Shown piece by piece: positions 39,859 through 49,370 of a stretch of DNA of 64,000 nt; position 1 is the stretch's first letter, and each line of letters starts with the position of its first letter. Location: NCBI RefSeq assembly GCF_028649535.1, contig NZ_JAQSJE010000003.1, positions 62,001 to 126,000 on the forward strand, written 5' to 3'. This DNA is from Mannheimia cairinae. GTDB taxonomy: Bacteria; Pseudomonadota; Gammaproteobacteria; Enterobacterales; Pasteurellaceae. The notes under the pieces were generated by a model that worked only from the letters and a program-made list of their open reading frames with translations, had not been told where the DNA came from and made no database searches. The position numbers and the translations under genes are program-made.

Positions 39859-42465
39859 TTATTCGCCATAAAATGCTTTTTTCATTATCTCTTCCATATC
39901 CTCGATCATTGCTAAACGAGGGTTAGCTGGTGTACATTGGTCTTCAAAAGCGTTAAGGGATAGCTCACGAAGTGAAGCAATAAACTCTTTCTCTGGTACA
40001 CCTTGCTCTTTGAGAGACATTTTTACTCCACAGCGTACGGCTAAATCGTGAACGGCTTTAGCATAAGATTCTACCGCTTGCTCTGGGGTTTCCGCCGGTA
40101 AGCCTAGCATTCTAGCAATATCTTGGAAGCGAATGTCTGCCACATAGTTTGTGTATTTCGGCCAAGTTGCGACTTTAGTTGGACGTGTGCCGTTATAGCG
40201 AATCACGTGTGGGAGTAGAATGGCATTAGTACGTCCGTGAATAGTGTGGAATTTACCACCGATTTTGTGTGCCATTGAGTGGCAAATACCTAAGAATGCG
40301 TTGGCAAATGCCATTCCTGCCATTGTTGAAGCATTGTGCATTTTTTCACGAGCGGCTTCGTCAAACTCTTTAACGGATTTTTCAAGATTTTCAAACACTA
40401 ATTTGATGGCTTGTAAGGCTAAACCGTCGGTGTAGTCGTTTGCTAAAATTGAGGTATAAGCCTCTGTTGCGTGGGTTAGTACGTCTAAGCCAGTATCAGC
40501 AGCAACGTGCGATGGCACAGACATTACTAATGCAGGATCGACAATCGCAATCGTTGGGGTTAGCGAGTAGTCTGCAAGCGGATATTTAATATCGCCATCG
40601 GTAATTACCGCAAATGGAGTTACTTCTGAACCTGTACCAGAAGTGGTTGGAATACCGACAAATTTTGCTTTACGCCCTAATTGTGGGAATTTGAATGCAC
40701 GTTTGCGGATATCCATAAATTTTTGTACTAAATCACGGAAATCGACTTCTGGTTGTTCATAGAATAACCACATAATTTTCGCAGCGTCCATTGGCGAACC
40801 ACCACCTAATGCAATAATAGTATCCGGTTGGAAACTACGCATTAAATCTGTACCACGTTGTACAGTTTGCAGGCTTGGGTTTGGTTCAACATCGGTAAAG
40901 AGTTGAATCATCACTTGGTTACGACGTTGGCGTAACTGTTCGGTAATTCTATCGACAAAACCTAAATCCACCATTGAACGGTCGGTTACGATCATCACTT
41001 TATGCACATCGTGCATAGATTGTAAATATTGAATTGAATCACGTTCAAAGTAGATTTTTGATGGTACTTTAAACCATTGCATATTATTTCTCCGTCTGCC
41101 CACACGTTTGATATTAAGTAAGTTTACTGCACTAACATTATTCCCTACAGAGTTTTTGCCGTAAGAACCACAACCTAATGTTAGAGATGGAAGGAAGGAG
41201 TTATAAACATCGCCGATACCACCAAATGTAGATGGCGAATTCCAAATAACACGAATCGCTTTGACTCGTTCACCAAATATTTTTGCTAACTCTTTATTTT
41301 CAGTGTGGATTGCCGCACTGTGTCCTAAGCCGTGGAAATTGACCATTGCTTCAGATAATTCTAAGCCGTGTTCGGTTGAGTTAGATTTAAGTAAAGCAAG
41401 CACAGGAGAAAGTTTTTCACGAGTAAGCGGTTCGCCTTCGCCAACAAATGCACATTCTGCTAAAAGAATATTGGTTTTTGCCGGTACGCTAAAACCTGCT
41501 TGTTCTGCAATCCAAGCTGCAGGTTTACCAACTACCGCTGCATTTAATTTAGCCCCTGCACAGTTTTCATCTTTGGCTTTATCTACACCAAAGATGTATT
41601 TCTCAAGCAGGGCTTTCTCTTTTTTATTCACGAGATAAACACCGTAAGATTGCATCTCTTTTACAAAATCGGCATAGATTTCTTTATCGACAATAGCGGC
41701 TTGTTCTGAAGCACAAATCATTCCGTTATCGAATGATTTTGACATCACAATATCGTAAACCGCTTGTTTTAATTTTGCCGTTTTTTCAACATAGGCTGGC
41801 ACATTACCCGCTCCAACACCTAATGCAGGTTTACCGCAAGAGTAAGCAGCTTCCACCATTGCATTACCGCCTGTGGCTAAAATAGTTGCAATACCAGGGT
41901 GTTTCATTAGTGCGGAGGTTCCTTCCATAGAAGGTTGTGTAATCCATTGTACACAGTTTTCAGGTGCACCGGCTGCAACCGCAGCGTCACGAACAATTTG
42001 TGCAGCGTGAGCGGAAGATTGTTGAGCAGATGGGTGGAAAGCAAAAACAATGGGGTTACGAGTTTTGAGAGCGATAAGAGCTTTGAAGATAGTAGTTGAG
42101 GTAGGGTTCGTTGTTGGGGTAATTCCACAGACAACACCAACTGGGTCGGCAATTTCGGTAATACCTGAAACATCATCTTCACTAATCACACCTGCCGTTT
42201 TCAAATGTCGCATATTATTGACAACATACTCACAGGCAAACAGGTTTTTAGTGGCTTTATCTTCAAAGACCCCTCGTCCGGTTTCTTCAAAGGCGTGCAT
42301 TGCTAAAATGCCGTGTTTATCTAACGCTGCAACAGAAGCTTTTGCAACAATGAAATCTACTTGTTCTTGATTGAGCATTCTAAACTCATCAAGTGCTTTC
42401 AAGCCTTTTGTAACAAGCTCATTGACTTCTGCTTGGGCATCATATGGTTGAGTATTTTTAGCCAT
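39859..42465 (-). CDS. adhE: bifunctional acetaldehyde-CoA / alcohol dehydrogenase
   Basis: An 868-residue fusion. The N-terminal CoA-acylating aldehyde dehydrogenase half has the active Cys in NGMICASEQA; the C-terminal iron alcohol dehydrogenase half has GGGSPMDAAKIMW and HSMAHKIGGKFHTIHGR with metal histidines. It makes ethanol from acetyl-CoA in fermentation and forms spirosomes in E. coli. ATG at 42463-42465 is preceded by GAGGAACC; an in-frame start five codons upstream is rejected. An FNR-like site lies upstream. Confidence 0.98.
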   Translation of the reverse strand: MAKNTQPYDAQAEVNELVTKGLKALDEFRMLNQEQVDFIVAKASVAALDKHGILAMHAFEETGRGVFEDKATKNLFACEYVVNNMRHLKTAGVISEDDVSGITEIADPVGVVCGITPTTNPTSTTIFKALIALKTRNPIVFAFHPSAQQSSAHAAQIVRDAAVAAGAPENCVQWITQPSMEGTSALMKHPGIATILATGGNAMVEAAYSCGKPALGVGAGNVPAYVEKTAKLKQAVYDIVMSKSFDNGMICASEQAAIVDKEIYADFVKEMQSYGVYLVNKKEKALLEKYIFGVDKAKDENCAGAKLNAAVVGKPAAWIAEQAGFSVPAKTNILLAECAFVGEGEPLTREKLSPVLALLKSNSTEHGLELSEAMVNFHGLGHSAAIHTENKELAKIFGERVKAIRVIWNSPSTFGGIGDVYNSFLPSLTLGCGSYGKNSVGNNVSAVNLLNIKRVGRRRNNMQWFKVPSKIYFERDSIQYLQSMHDVHKVMIVTDRSMVDLGFVDRITEQLRQRRNQVMIQLFTDVEPNPSLQTVQRGTDLMRSFQPDTIIALGGGSPMDAAKIMWLFYEQPEVDFRDLVQKFMDIRKRAFKFPQLGRKAKFVGIPTTSGTGSEVTPFAVITDGDIKYPLADYSLTPTIAIVDPALVMSVPSHVAADTGLDVLTHATEAYTSILANDYTDGLALQAIKLVFENLEKSVKEFDEAAREKMHNASTMAGMAFANAFLGICHSMAHKIGGKFHTIHGRTNAILLPHVIRYNGTRPTKVATWPKYTNYVADIRFQDIARMLGLPAETPEQAVESYAKAVHDLAVRCGVKMSLKEQGVPEKEFIASLRELSLNAFEDQCTPANPRLAMIEDMEEIMKKAFYGE

Positions 42466-42788
42466 AGTTTGGTTCCTCATAAAGTTTAAATTTGATAATT
42501 TTTTTAACTGATGAAATTATTACCCAAAAGAGTTATTTTGTCGCCAAAAATTAGTATTGTTTTATCATTGCCTTGACATAGATCAAAGTTTATAAAATGG
42601 CATATATGCTCTAAAAAGTAGTTACTTCTAATAGTAACCCCTTTTTTATATTTGATTGTGGTGTAACCAAAAGTAAAAAGGTGTGTTTTTTTGATAAATA
42701 ACAAATAGAAGTTAGTGATTAGTTTTGGCAGTTAAGCTAAAAAGTGATAGGATAAACCATTAAATATAGTGTTTAAATTTAGAGATTT
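42466..42788. other. adhE-hemC divergent intergenic region (323 bases)
   Basis: No credible gene. A 66-codon leftward frame (42504-42704) lacks a ribosome site and any family likeness. The region holds the FNR-like site at 42573-42586 and AT-rich promoter DNA for both divergent genes. Confidence 0.6.
42573..42586. promoter_or_regulatory. FNR-box candidate upstream of adhE
   Basis: TTGACATAGATCAA matches the FNR consensus TTGAT-N4-ATCAA with one mismatch (C for T at position 5). It lies 108 bases upstream of adhE, an anaerobically useful gene, and about 200 bases upstream of hemC. Confidence 0.5.
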
Positions 42789-43721
42789 ATGAAAGATATT
42801 TTACGTATTGCAACTCGTCAAAGCCCTTTAGCTTTATGGCAAGCCAACTTTGTAAAAAGTGAGTTAGAAAAACATTTTCCGCAATTATCGGTTGAATTAG
42901 TTACAATGGTAACAAAAGGTGATGTGATTTTAGATACACCGCTGGCAAAAATTGGTGGGAAAGGTTTGTTTGTTAAAGAGTTAGAATTAGCTCTATTAGA
43001 AAATCGAGCCGATATTGCCGTTCATTCAATGAAAGATGTGCCGATGACCTTCCCTGAAGGCTTAGGATTAGCGGTTATTTGTGAGCGTGAAGATCCAAGA
43101 GATGCGTTCGTTTCAAATAAATACCAGAGTTTAGATGAATTACCGAAAGGGGCAGTGGTGGGAACATCAAGTTTACGTCGCCAATGCCAATTAATGGCAA
43201 AATATCCTCAGTTGGAGGTTAAATCTTTACGTGGGAATGTCGGTACTCGCTTAAGTAAGCTAGATAATGGCGAGTATGATGCAATTATTTTGGCATCTGC
43301 TGGTCTAATTCGTTTAGGGTTAAAAGAACGAATTCGTAGTTATATTTCCGTTGAACAATCATTGCCAGCTGCTGGGCAAGGTGCAGTTGGTATTGAAACA
43401 AGAATTAATGATGAGCGGATTTTAAATTATGTTGCAAAATTAAATCATAATTCGACCGCTTGTTGTGTAATGGCTGAGCGAGCAATGAATACCCGATTAC
43501 AAGGTGGTTGCCAAGTACCAATCGGTGGTTTTGCAACTTTAGATGGTAATGAGCTTACTTTAAATGCATTAGTGGGTGCCTTAGATGGTTCGCAAATTAT
43601 TAGAGCATCTGGCAAAGCTGATATTAAAGATGCTGAGCAGTTAGGGATCTCAGTTGCGGAACAGTTATTAGCACAAGGTGCTGATAAAATCTTAGCTGAA
43701 GTGTATAAAGATAACGAATAA
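42789..43721 (+). CDS. hemC: porphobilinogen deaminase
   Basis: A 310-residue protein (E. coli 313): [44 protein letters not shown] and the cofactor cysteine in [11 protein letters not shown]. It builds hydroxymethylbilane for haem. First gene of hemCDXY, divergent from adhE. Confidence 0.98.
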   Translation: MKDILRIATRQSPLALWQANFVKSELEKHFPQLSVELVTMVTKGDVILDTPLAKIGGKGLFVKELELALLENRADIAVHSMKDVPMTFPEGLGLAVICEREDPRDAFVSNKYQSLDELPKGAVVGTSSLRRQCQLMAKYPQLEVKSLRGNVGTRLSKLDNGEYDAIILASAGLIRLGLKERIRSYISVEQSLPAAGQGAVGIETRINDERILNYVAKLNHNSTACCVMAERAMNTRLQGGCQVPIGGFATLDGNELTLNALVGALDGSQIIRASGKADIKDAEQLGISVAEQLLAQGADKILAEVYKDNE

Positions 43722-43729
43722 AAAATAAA

Positions 43730-44494
43730 ATGAATGTACTTGTTACACGACCTGATAGTAGAGGGCAAGAATTAGTTGATATGTTGAATGAAAAGCAAAT
43801 TTTTGCTATTCATCAACCACTATTTATCATTGAGGCAGGGCAAGAACTACCGTTATTACCTACCGTGCTTTCTAGCCTTAATTCAGGTGATTATGTATTT
43901 GCAGTATCTACAAATGCGGTAGATTATGCAGTTAAAACATTAAGTGATACAGGTTTTCATTTTAGAACTGATTTGAAGTATTTTGCAGTAGGGCAACGAA
44001 CAGCTAAATATTTTTCTGAAAAAGCCCAACAAGCGGTTATTTATCCGATAGATTCAGAAAATAGTGAAGGTGTATTAGAATTACCCGAAATGCAAATGCT
44101 GCAAGATAAAACAATTCTTATTTTAAGAGCGAATTCTGGGCGAGAATTGTTAGCTGAAAAAGCAATTCAACGGGGAGCAAGTATTCAATATTTGGAATGT
44201 TATCGTAGAGAACCCGTTAAAGAAGATATTCCTGAAAAATTAAGTTTATGTAAACGATTAGGTGTTGATACAATTATTGTTACCAGTAGTGAAATATTGG
44301 CTTTATTATATGAACAAACAAAAGCGGACAATCGTCAGTGGTTATTGGATTGTCACTTGGTTGTTGTCAGTCAGCGTATTGCAAAAATTGCAAAACAGAT
44401 GGGGTGGCAATCAGATAAAATAATTTTATCTGATAAAGCAGATAACGTGAGTTTAATGAATACATTATTATTTAAATTTGACAAATCTAACTAA
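43730..44494 (+). CDS. hemD: uroporphyrinogen-III synthase
   Basis: A 254-residue protein (E. coli 246) with the two-domain HemD pattern: MNVLVTRPDSRGQELVDMLN at the start, FAVGQRTAKYF mid-way, ILRANSGRELLAEKAIQRGA and TIIVTSSEILALLY. It cyclises hydroxymethylbilane. Similarity in this family is always loose; the position directly after hemC makes the call firm. Uptake core near 44030. Confidence 0.94.
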   Translation: MNVLVTRPDSRGQELVDMLNEKQIFAIHQPLFIIEAGQELPLLPTVLSSLNSGDYVFAVSTNAVDYAVKTLSDTGFHFRTDLKYFAVGQRTAKYFSEKAQQAVIYPIDSENSEGVLELPEMQMLQDKTILILRANSGRELLAEKAIQRGASIQYLECYRREPVKEDIPEKLSLCKRLGVDTIIVTSSEILALLYEQTKADNRQWLLDCHLVVVSQRIAKIAKQMGWQSDKIILSDKADNVSLMNTLLFKFDKSN

Positions 44495-44510
44495 AACTAA
44501 GGTGGTGAGC

Positions 44511-45884
44511 ATGTCAAGACAGAAGCAACATAAACAAAAAGAAGTTATTGTCGAAAATAAAGTTGAAGAAACTGTAGAAAATACTGAACAAGCGGTTGAT
44601 TCTGCAGAAACTTTTGCAAAAAAAGATATTAAGGATGATGTTGTGAGTGAAGCACAAGAGAAAGATGTTGAAATTCCAGTAGATGAAAAAAAAGCATCTG
44701 AAGAACAGCCGTTAGCACAAAAAGAAGTCGTTAAGCAAAAATCAGGCGGGAAAGGCTTGGCTCTAGTTGCTTTGTTGGTTGCTCTTGCCGTAGGTGGTGC
44801 AGGCCATTTTATGGCAAATAAAAAATTTGCAGAGGTTGAAGCTCAACTTCAGGAGGTTTCGGCTAAAGCAAATCAGCCATCTTCATCTCAAAATGTAGTT
44901 GAAATGCCAAGTTTTGATGCTGAAAAAGCACAAATTGCAGAACTAACAACCAATTATCAAAAAGCATTAGAGCGAATCAACCAGCTAGAAACTGCACAAT
45001 CAGGTTATACACAGAAGATTAATGGTTTACAGTTACAACTACAAAAGTTAAATACTATTTCTAGTGCTGATAATTCTGCTTGGTTATTATCTGAAGCTGA
45101 TTTCCTGCTTAATAATGCTCTGCGTAAAGTTGTATTGGATAATGATATTGATACAGCTAAAAATCTTTTAGTTGAGGCAGATCAGGTACTATCCCAAGTG
45201 CCAAAAGCAACAAATATTCGTGAAGCAATAAAATCAGATCTAAATACCTTATCAAATATCAATAATATTGATCAAAATGCATTAATGCAACGAGTCGCTA
45301 ATTTAACAACGAGATTGGACGATTTACCAATTTTAGAGAATGAGCAAACTCAAGGTTCAAATTCAAATAATCAAGTAACAGACTCTATTGATGATTGGCA
45401 ATCAAATTTAGAAAAAAATGCGACATCGTTCTTAGATCATTTTATCCGTGTATCTAAACGTAATATTGCAGATGAAAAGGCATTTGTTGCACCAAATCAA
45501 GAAATTTATTTACGTGAGAATATCCGTTTACGCTTACAAATTGCGATTTTAGCCATTCCTCGCCAACAAAATGAACTATACACAAAATCATTACAAACTG
45601 TTGGTGCTTGGGTAAGAAGTTATTTTGAAACCTCAAATGAAAATGTGAAAAATTTCTTAAAAGAGGTAGATGAATTAGCGGAACAAACTATTTATATTGA
45701 TGCTCCGAACTCATTGCAGAGTTTGAAAGTACTAGAGCAACAAATTAATAAAGCACCACAAACAATAGAAAAAGTGGAAATTAAAGCTGAGCAAGAATTA
45801 GATCAAGCTGAGCCTGTAAAAGAAAATACACCTTCTGAGCAAGCTCCAGCAGAAGCGTCTTCATCAGAATCTTCAGCACAATAA
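44511..45884 (+). CDS. hemX: HemX, membrane protein of the hem operon
   Basis: A 457-residue protein. A Glu/Lys-rich cytoplasmic N-terminus is followed by a membrane helix (about 82-100, GLALVALLVALAVGGAGHF) and a long coiled-coil periplasmic part (SWLLSEADFLLNNALRKV region). Often labelled uroporphyrinogen C-methyltransferase but lacks that fold; its role in haem synthesis is unproven. ATG 44511 is preceded by AAGGTGGTGAGC; an earlier frame overlaps hemD. Uptake signal ACAAGCGGT at 44588-44596. Confidence 0.92.
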   Translation: MSRQKQHKQKEVIVENKVEETVENTEQAVDSAETFAKKDIKDDVVSEAQEKDVEIPVDEKKASEEQPLAQKEVVKQKSGGKGLALVALLVALAVGGAGHFMANKKFAEVEAQLQEVSAKANQPSSSQNVVEMPSFDAEKAQIAELTTNYQKALERINQLETAQSGYTQKINGLQLQLQKLNTISSADNSAWLLSEADFLLNNALRKVVLDNDIDTAKNLLVEADQVLSQVPKATNIREAIKSDLNTLSNINNIDQNALMQRVANLTTRLDDLPILENEQTQGSNSNNQVTDSIDDWQSNLEKNATSFLDHFIRVSKRNIADEKAFVAPNQEIYLRENIRLRLQIAILAIPRQQNELYTKSLQTVGAWVRSYFETSNENVKNFLKEVDELAEQTIYIDAPNSLQSLKVLEQQINKAPQTIEKVEIKAEQELDQAEPVKENTPSEQAPAEASSSESSAQ

Positions 45885-45898
45885 AGGAGAATGATATT

Positions 45899-47164
45899 AT
45901 GTTTAGAACTCTCTTTTTAATGCTTTTATTATTAGCTGGATTGGTTTCAGGCCCCTATTTAGCGGGCAATCAAGGTTATGTCAGAATTGAAACAGCAACA
46001 ACTGTGATTGAAATGAGTATTGTGATGCTCGTTGTATTCTTTGTAATTGCAATGGCAGTCGTTTATTTACTCGAATGGTTTGTGACAAAAATTTGCCGTA
46101 TGAGTAGTGGTGCATATAATTGGTTCTCAAATCGTAAACACAAAAAAGCTCAGCAAGAAACACTTGAGGGCTTGATGCGTATGAGCGAGGGCAATTACTC
46201 GAAAGCAGAGAAGTTATTTAGCAAAAATGCCAAACACGCTGATGAACCAATTCTTAACTTGATTAAAGCAGCAGAAGCCGCTCAGCAAAAAGGTGATGAT
46301 TTAGCCGCTAATAAATATTTGATTAAAGCTGCTGAAATTGCAGGCCCAAATAATGTTGCGGTAGAACTTTCTCGCACAAAAATTTTAGTTCAACAAGGAA
46401 AATTACCAGCAGCTCGTACAGCTATTGATAGTTTATTAGAACTTTCGCCACATAATGATGAAGTGTTACGCTTAGCGATTCAAATTTATAAAGAGTCGAA
46501 AGCTTATGTCGCTTTAGATCGTTTACTGACAGAAATCGGACAACGTAGCTTCTTAACTTCTCAAGAGTATGCAGATTTAGAACATTTTGTTGATGATGGT
46601 TTACAAGATGAACGCTTACAAGAAGAAGGACAAGAGGGCTTACTGACCTGGTGGGAAAATCAGCCAAGCCGTCGTCGCAAATCGGTATATAGTCGAGTTG
46701 GTGTGATTAAACGTTTAATTGATAGTGATGATCACCAATCAGCTGAAGAAATTTCGCTTGAAACATTGAAAAAATTTGAAGATGAACAATTACAAGGGTT
46801 ATTTATCCAGCTAACACGTTTACAAATTGATTCGGATAGTAAATTACTTAAAGTGCTTGCGAAACGTGCAGAAAAAGCAAATGTTAAATATACCGATGAC
46901 TATGCAAGAGCTTTAGGTTACATTTATACTCGTAATGGAGAATATGAGAAAGCAAAAGCTCAATTTGAATTGCTACTAGAACACGATGAATGTGTTGCAG
47001 ATGACAGAATTATGGCTCTGCATGTGGCGGAGCAAACAAATGATCTTATTCTTGCAAACCGCATTCGTGAAGAAAATTTAAAACAGGTCAAAATGGATGT
47101 GCTACCTAAAGCAGATGAAGTTTTAGCATTACCTGAAAATGTAAATGCGACTAAAACAGCATAA
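45899..47164 (+). CDS. hemY: HemY, TPR membrane protein of the hem operon
   Basis: A 421-residue protein (E. coli 398). Two N-terminal membrane helices (about 3-20, 40-63) precede a TPR-rich cytoplasmic part (NYSKAEKLFSKNAKHADEP, YTRNGEYEKAKAQFELLLEH). It is not the Bacillus protoporphyrinogen oxidase also called HemY. Ends at a terminator. Confidence 0.93.
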   Translation: MFRTLFLMLLLLAGLVSGPYLAGNQGYVRIETATTVIEMSIVMLVVFFVIAMAVVYLLEWFVTKICRMSSGAYNWFSNRKHKKAQQETLEGLMRMSEGNYSKAEKLFSKNAKHADEPILNLIKAAEAAQQKGDDLAANKYLIKAAEIAGPNNVAVELSRTKILVQQGKLPAARTAIDSLLELSPHNDEVLRLAIQIYKESKAYVALDRLLTEIGQRSFLTSQEYADLEHFVDDGLQDERLQEEGQEGLLTWWENQPSRRRKSVYSRVGVIKRLIDSDDHQSAEEISLETLKKFEDEQLQGLFIQLTRLQIDSDSKLLKVLAKRAEKANVKYTDDYARALGYIYTRNGEYEKAKAQFELLLEHDECVADDRIMALHVAEQTNDLILANRIREENLKQVKMDVLPKADEVLALPENVNATKTA

Positions 47165-47174
47165 CTATGGAATA

Positions 47175-47205
47175 AAATAGCAGGTGTTTCCTGCTATTTT
47201 TTTAT
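47175..47205 (+). terminator. hemCDXY terminator
   Basis: AATAGCAGG is paired with CCTGCTATT around a GTGTTT-type loop, followed by TTTTTATC, between hemY and grxB. Confidence 0.83.
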
Positions 47206-47224
47206 CTATTTATAAGGAGTTGTT

Positions 47225-47872
47225 ATGAAATTATATGTTTATGATCATTGCCCATTTTGCGTTAGAGCAAAAATGATATTTGGTTTAAAAGATCTGCCTG
47301 TTGAGATACTCACTATTGCTAATGATGACGAAAAAACACCTATTAGCTTGGTTGGTAAAAAAGTTGTCCCTATTTTAGTTAAAGAAGATGGCACAGCAAT
47401 GCCTGAAAGTTTGGATATTGTACGCTATATTGATACAAATTACGGTAGCCCAATTATCGCAGAAACAATTCGACCAGAAATAGAACAATGGGTGAGCGAG
47501 CTTGGAAAAATATATAATCATCTGCTTCTTCCTCGTTTTGTGAAGTTAGATTTAGATGAATTTAAACAACCTAGTGCAATAGATTATTTTGTAGAAAAGA
47601 AAACAGAATATATTGGTAACTTTGATCAGAATCTAGCAAAATCAGCTAAATATATACAAGCTATTGAGCCGATATTAGCTAAATTGTCAGGATTGATAAA
47701 ATCAGATACCGCATTGAATGGGCAGTTATCAGTGGAAGATATTATTGTTTTTCCTATGTTAAGAAACCTTACTTGTGTGAAAGATATTGAGTTTCCGGCT
47801 GAGGTACTAAATTATCTAATGAAAATGTCTGAATTGAGTAAAGTAAACTTATACTTTACTCAAGCTATTTAA
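47225..47872 (+). CDS. grxB: glutaredoxin 2
   Basis: A 215-residue protein, same size as E. coli Grx2. It has the redox site CPFC (Cys9, Cys12) in a thioredoxin fold, then VPILVKEDGTAMPESLDIVR and a helical GST-like C-terminal domain. It reduces disulfides with glutathione. Shine-Dalgarno AAGGAG before ATG. Converges on ampD. Confidence 0.96.
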   Translation: MKLYVYDHCPFCVRAKMIFGLKDLPVEILTIANDDEKTPISLVGKKVVPILVKEDGTAMPESLDIVRYIDTNYGSPIIAETIRPEIEQWVSELGKIYNHLLLPRFVKLDLDEFKQPSAIDYFVEKKTEYIGNFDQNLAKSAKYIQAIEPILAKLSGLIKSDTALNGQLSVEDIIVFPMLRNLTCVKDIEFPAEVLNYLMKMSELSKVNLYFTQAI

Positions 47873-47879
47873 TGATGTG

Positions 47880-47910
47880 AATAAAAGGGAAATAAAAATG
47901 TCCTTTTATT
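47880..47910. terminator. bidirectional terminator between grxB and ampD
   Basis: AATAAAAGG (47880-47888) pairs with CCTTTTATT (47902-47910) and overlaps the ampD stop codon. Both flanks are A/T runs. Confidence 0.55.
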
Positions 47911-48457
47911 TCAACAAATAATAGTAATATTTCCAATCAAAATATTGCCCCGGGTCGATTTTTCGCTCAGGGGCAATATGACAATGCCCAGCTATTCGCT
48001 CATTTAAAATTTGAGGATAATGTTTCTGAAGAGCTTTTGTTAGTTTAGCTAAGGTTTGGTATTGTGCTTCAGTAAAAGATTGATTATTACTGCCTTCCAG
48101 TTCAATGCCAATCGAATATTCATTGCATTTATATCTTCCCTCAAAACAAGAAATGCCAGCGTGCCAGGCCATATCATTAAAATTGACATATTGAATCACT
48201 TCGCCTTGTCGGTTAATTAGACAGTGAGCAGATACTCTTAAATCCTTAATTTCGTCAAAATATGGATGAATAGTTGGATCTAAAGTTCCTTGAAAAAATT
48301 GGTCAATGAAATCGCCTCCGAATTCTTCTGGCGGTAAACTAATATAGTGAATTACCAAAAGCGAAATATCATTTTCTTTCGGGCGAGGGCTAAAATGAGG
48401 AGATGGCACTTGCTTTTGATTGATTAAGCAACCGTTTTCAATTTTAAATTTTTGCAT
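47906..48457 (-). CDS. ampD: AmpD, anhydro-muropeptide amidase
   Basis: A 183-residue protein (E. coli 183): zinc His37 in LLVIHYISLP, Amidase_2 core HCLINRQGEVIQYV and IGIELEGSNNQ, and GHCHIAPERKIDPGQYFDW with the His and Asp ligands ten residues apart. It trims recycled anhydro-muropeptides in the cytoplasm. Monocistronic, converging on grxB and divergent from rlmJ. Confidence 0.95.
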   Translation of the reverse strand: MQKFKIENGCLINQKQVPSPHFSPRPKENDISLLVIHYISLPPEEFGGDFIDQFFQGTLDPTIHPYFDEIKDLRVSAHCLINRQGEVIQYVNFNDMAWHAGISCFEGRYKCNEYSIGIELEGSNNQSFTEAQYQTLAKLTKALQKHYPQILNERIAGHCHIAPERKIDPGQYFDWKYYYYLLK

Positions 48458-48515
48458 AGTCTAAAGAAGGTTAATACGGTAAAATAATGCCTATTTTACT
48501 AGAAAAGAGAAGATT

Positions 48516-49358
48516 ATGCTCAGTTATCGCCACAGTTTCCACGCAGGAAATCACGCTGATGTGCTTAAACACATCGTCCAGCTTTTAATTTTACAATCCT
48601 TAAAACAAAAAGATAAAGGTTTCCTCTATTTAGACACCCATTCAGGAGTAGGACGTTACAGCCTTTTTAGTGCGGAGTCGGAAAAAACAAGCGAATATTT
48701 AGAGGGAGTTTCTCGTTTATGGGAACGGGAAGACTTACCAGAAGAAATTGCTTTTTATATTGATGAACTCAAAAAAATCAACCGTAGCGGAAAATTGAAA
48801 TATTATGCTGGTTCGCCTTTATTGGCGGTTCAACAACTTCGAGATCAAGACCGAGCTATTCTGACAGAATTACACCCAAATGATTACCCATTACTTCGCC
48901 AAGAATTTGCGAAAGTTCAAAATGTGCAAACCAAGCGTGAAAATGGTTTTCAACAATTAAAATCAGCTTTGCCACCAAAAGAGCGTCGTGGTTTTGTGCT
49001 GATTGACCCTCCTTATGAATTAAAAGAAGATTATGAATTGGTCGTCAAAGCGATTGAAGAAGGCTATAAACGCTTTGCTACAGGTATTTATGCCATTTGG
49101 TATCCGGTGGTATTACGTCAGCATACAAAACGTATTGTCAGAGGCTTACAAGAAACAGGCATTCGTAAGATTCTGCAAATTGAGCTTGCAGTTCGCCCTG
49201 ATTGCGACCAGCGAGGAATGACTGCAAGTGGAATGATTGTGATCAACCCGCCTTGGCAACTAGAATCGCAAATGAAGAAAATTCTGCCTTATTTAACGAA
49301 AGTGCTTGTGCCAGAAGGAACAGGCTCTTGGACGGTAGATTGGATTACACCGGAGTAG
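48516..49358 (+). CDS. rlmJ: 23S rRNA m6A2030 methyltransferase
   Basis: A 280-residue protein beginning MLSYRHSFHAGNHADVLKHI, the YhiR/RlmJ signature. SAM site LYLDTHSGVGRY and catalytic DPPYE in GFVLIDPPYELKEDYE. It methylates A2030. It is followed after 12 bases by a DUF4105 gene. Confidence 0.96.
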   Translation: MLSYRHSFHAGNHADVLKHIVQLLILQSLKQKDKGFLYLDTHSGVGRYSLFSAESEKTSEYLEGVSRLWEREDLPEEIAFYIDELKKINRSGKLKYYAGSPLLAVQQLRDQDRAILTELHPNDYPLLRQEFAKVQNVQTKRENGFQQLKSALPPKERRGFVLIDPPYELKEDYELVVKAIEEGYKRFATGIYAIWYPVVLRQHTKRIVRGLQETGIRKILQIELAVRPDCDQRGMTASGMIVINPPWQLESQMKKILPYLTKVLVPEGTGSWTVDWITPE

Positions 49359-49370
49359 GTTTCATTAATA

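Noticed and set aside
42504-42704. Leftward 66-codon frame between adhE and hemC
   Set aside because: No Shine-Dalgarno and no family likeness; it covers the FNR-like site and promoter DNA.
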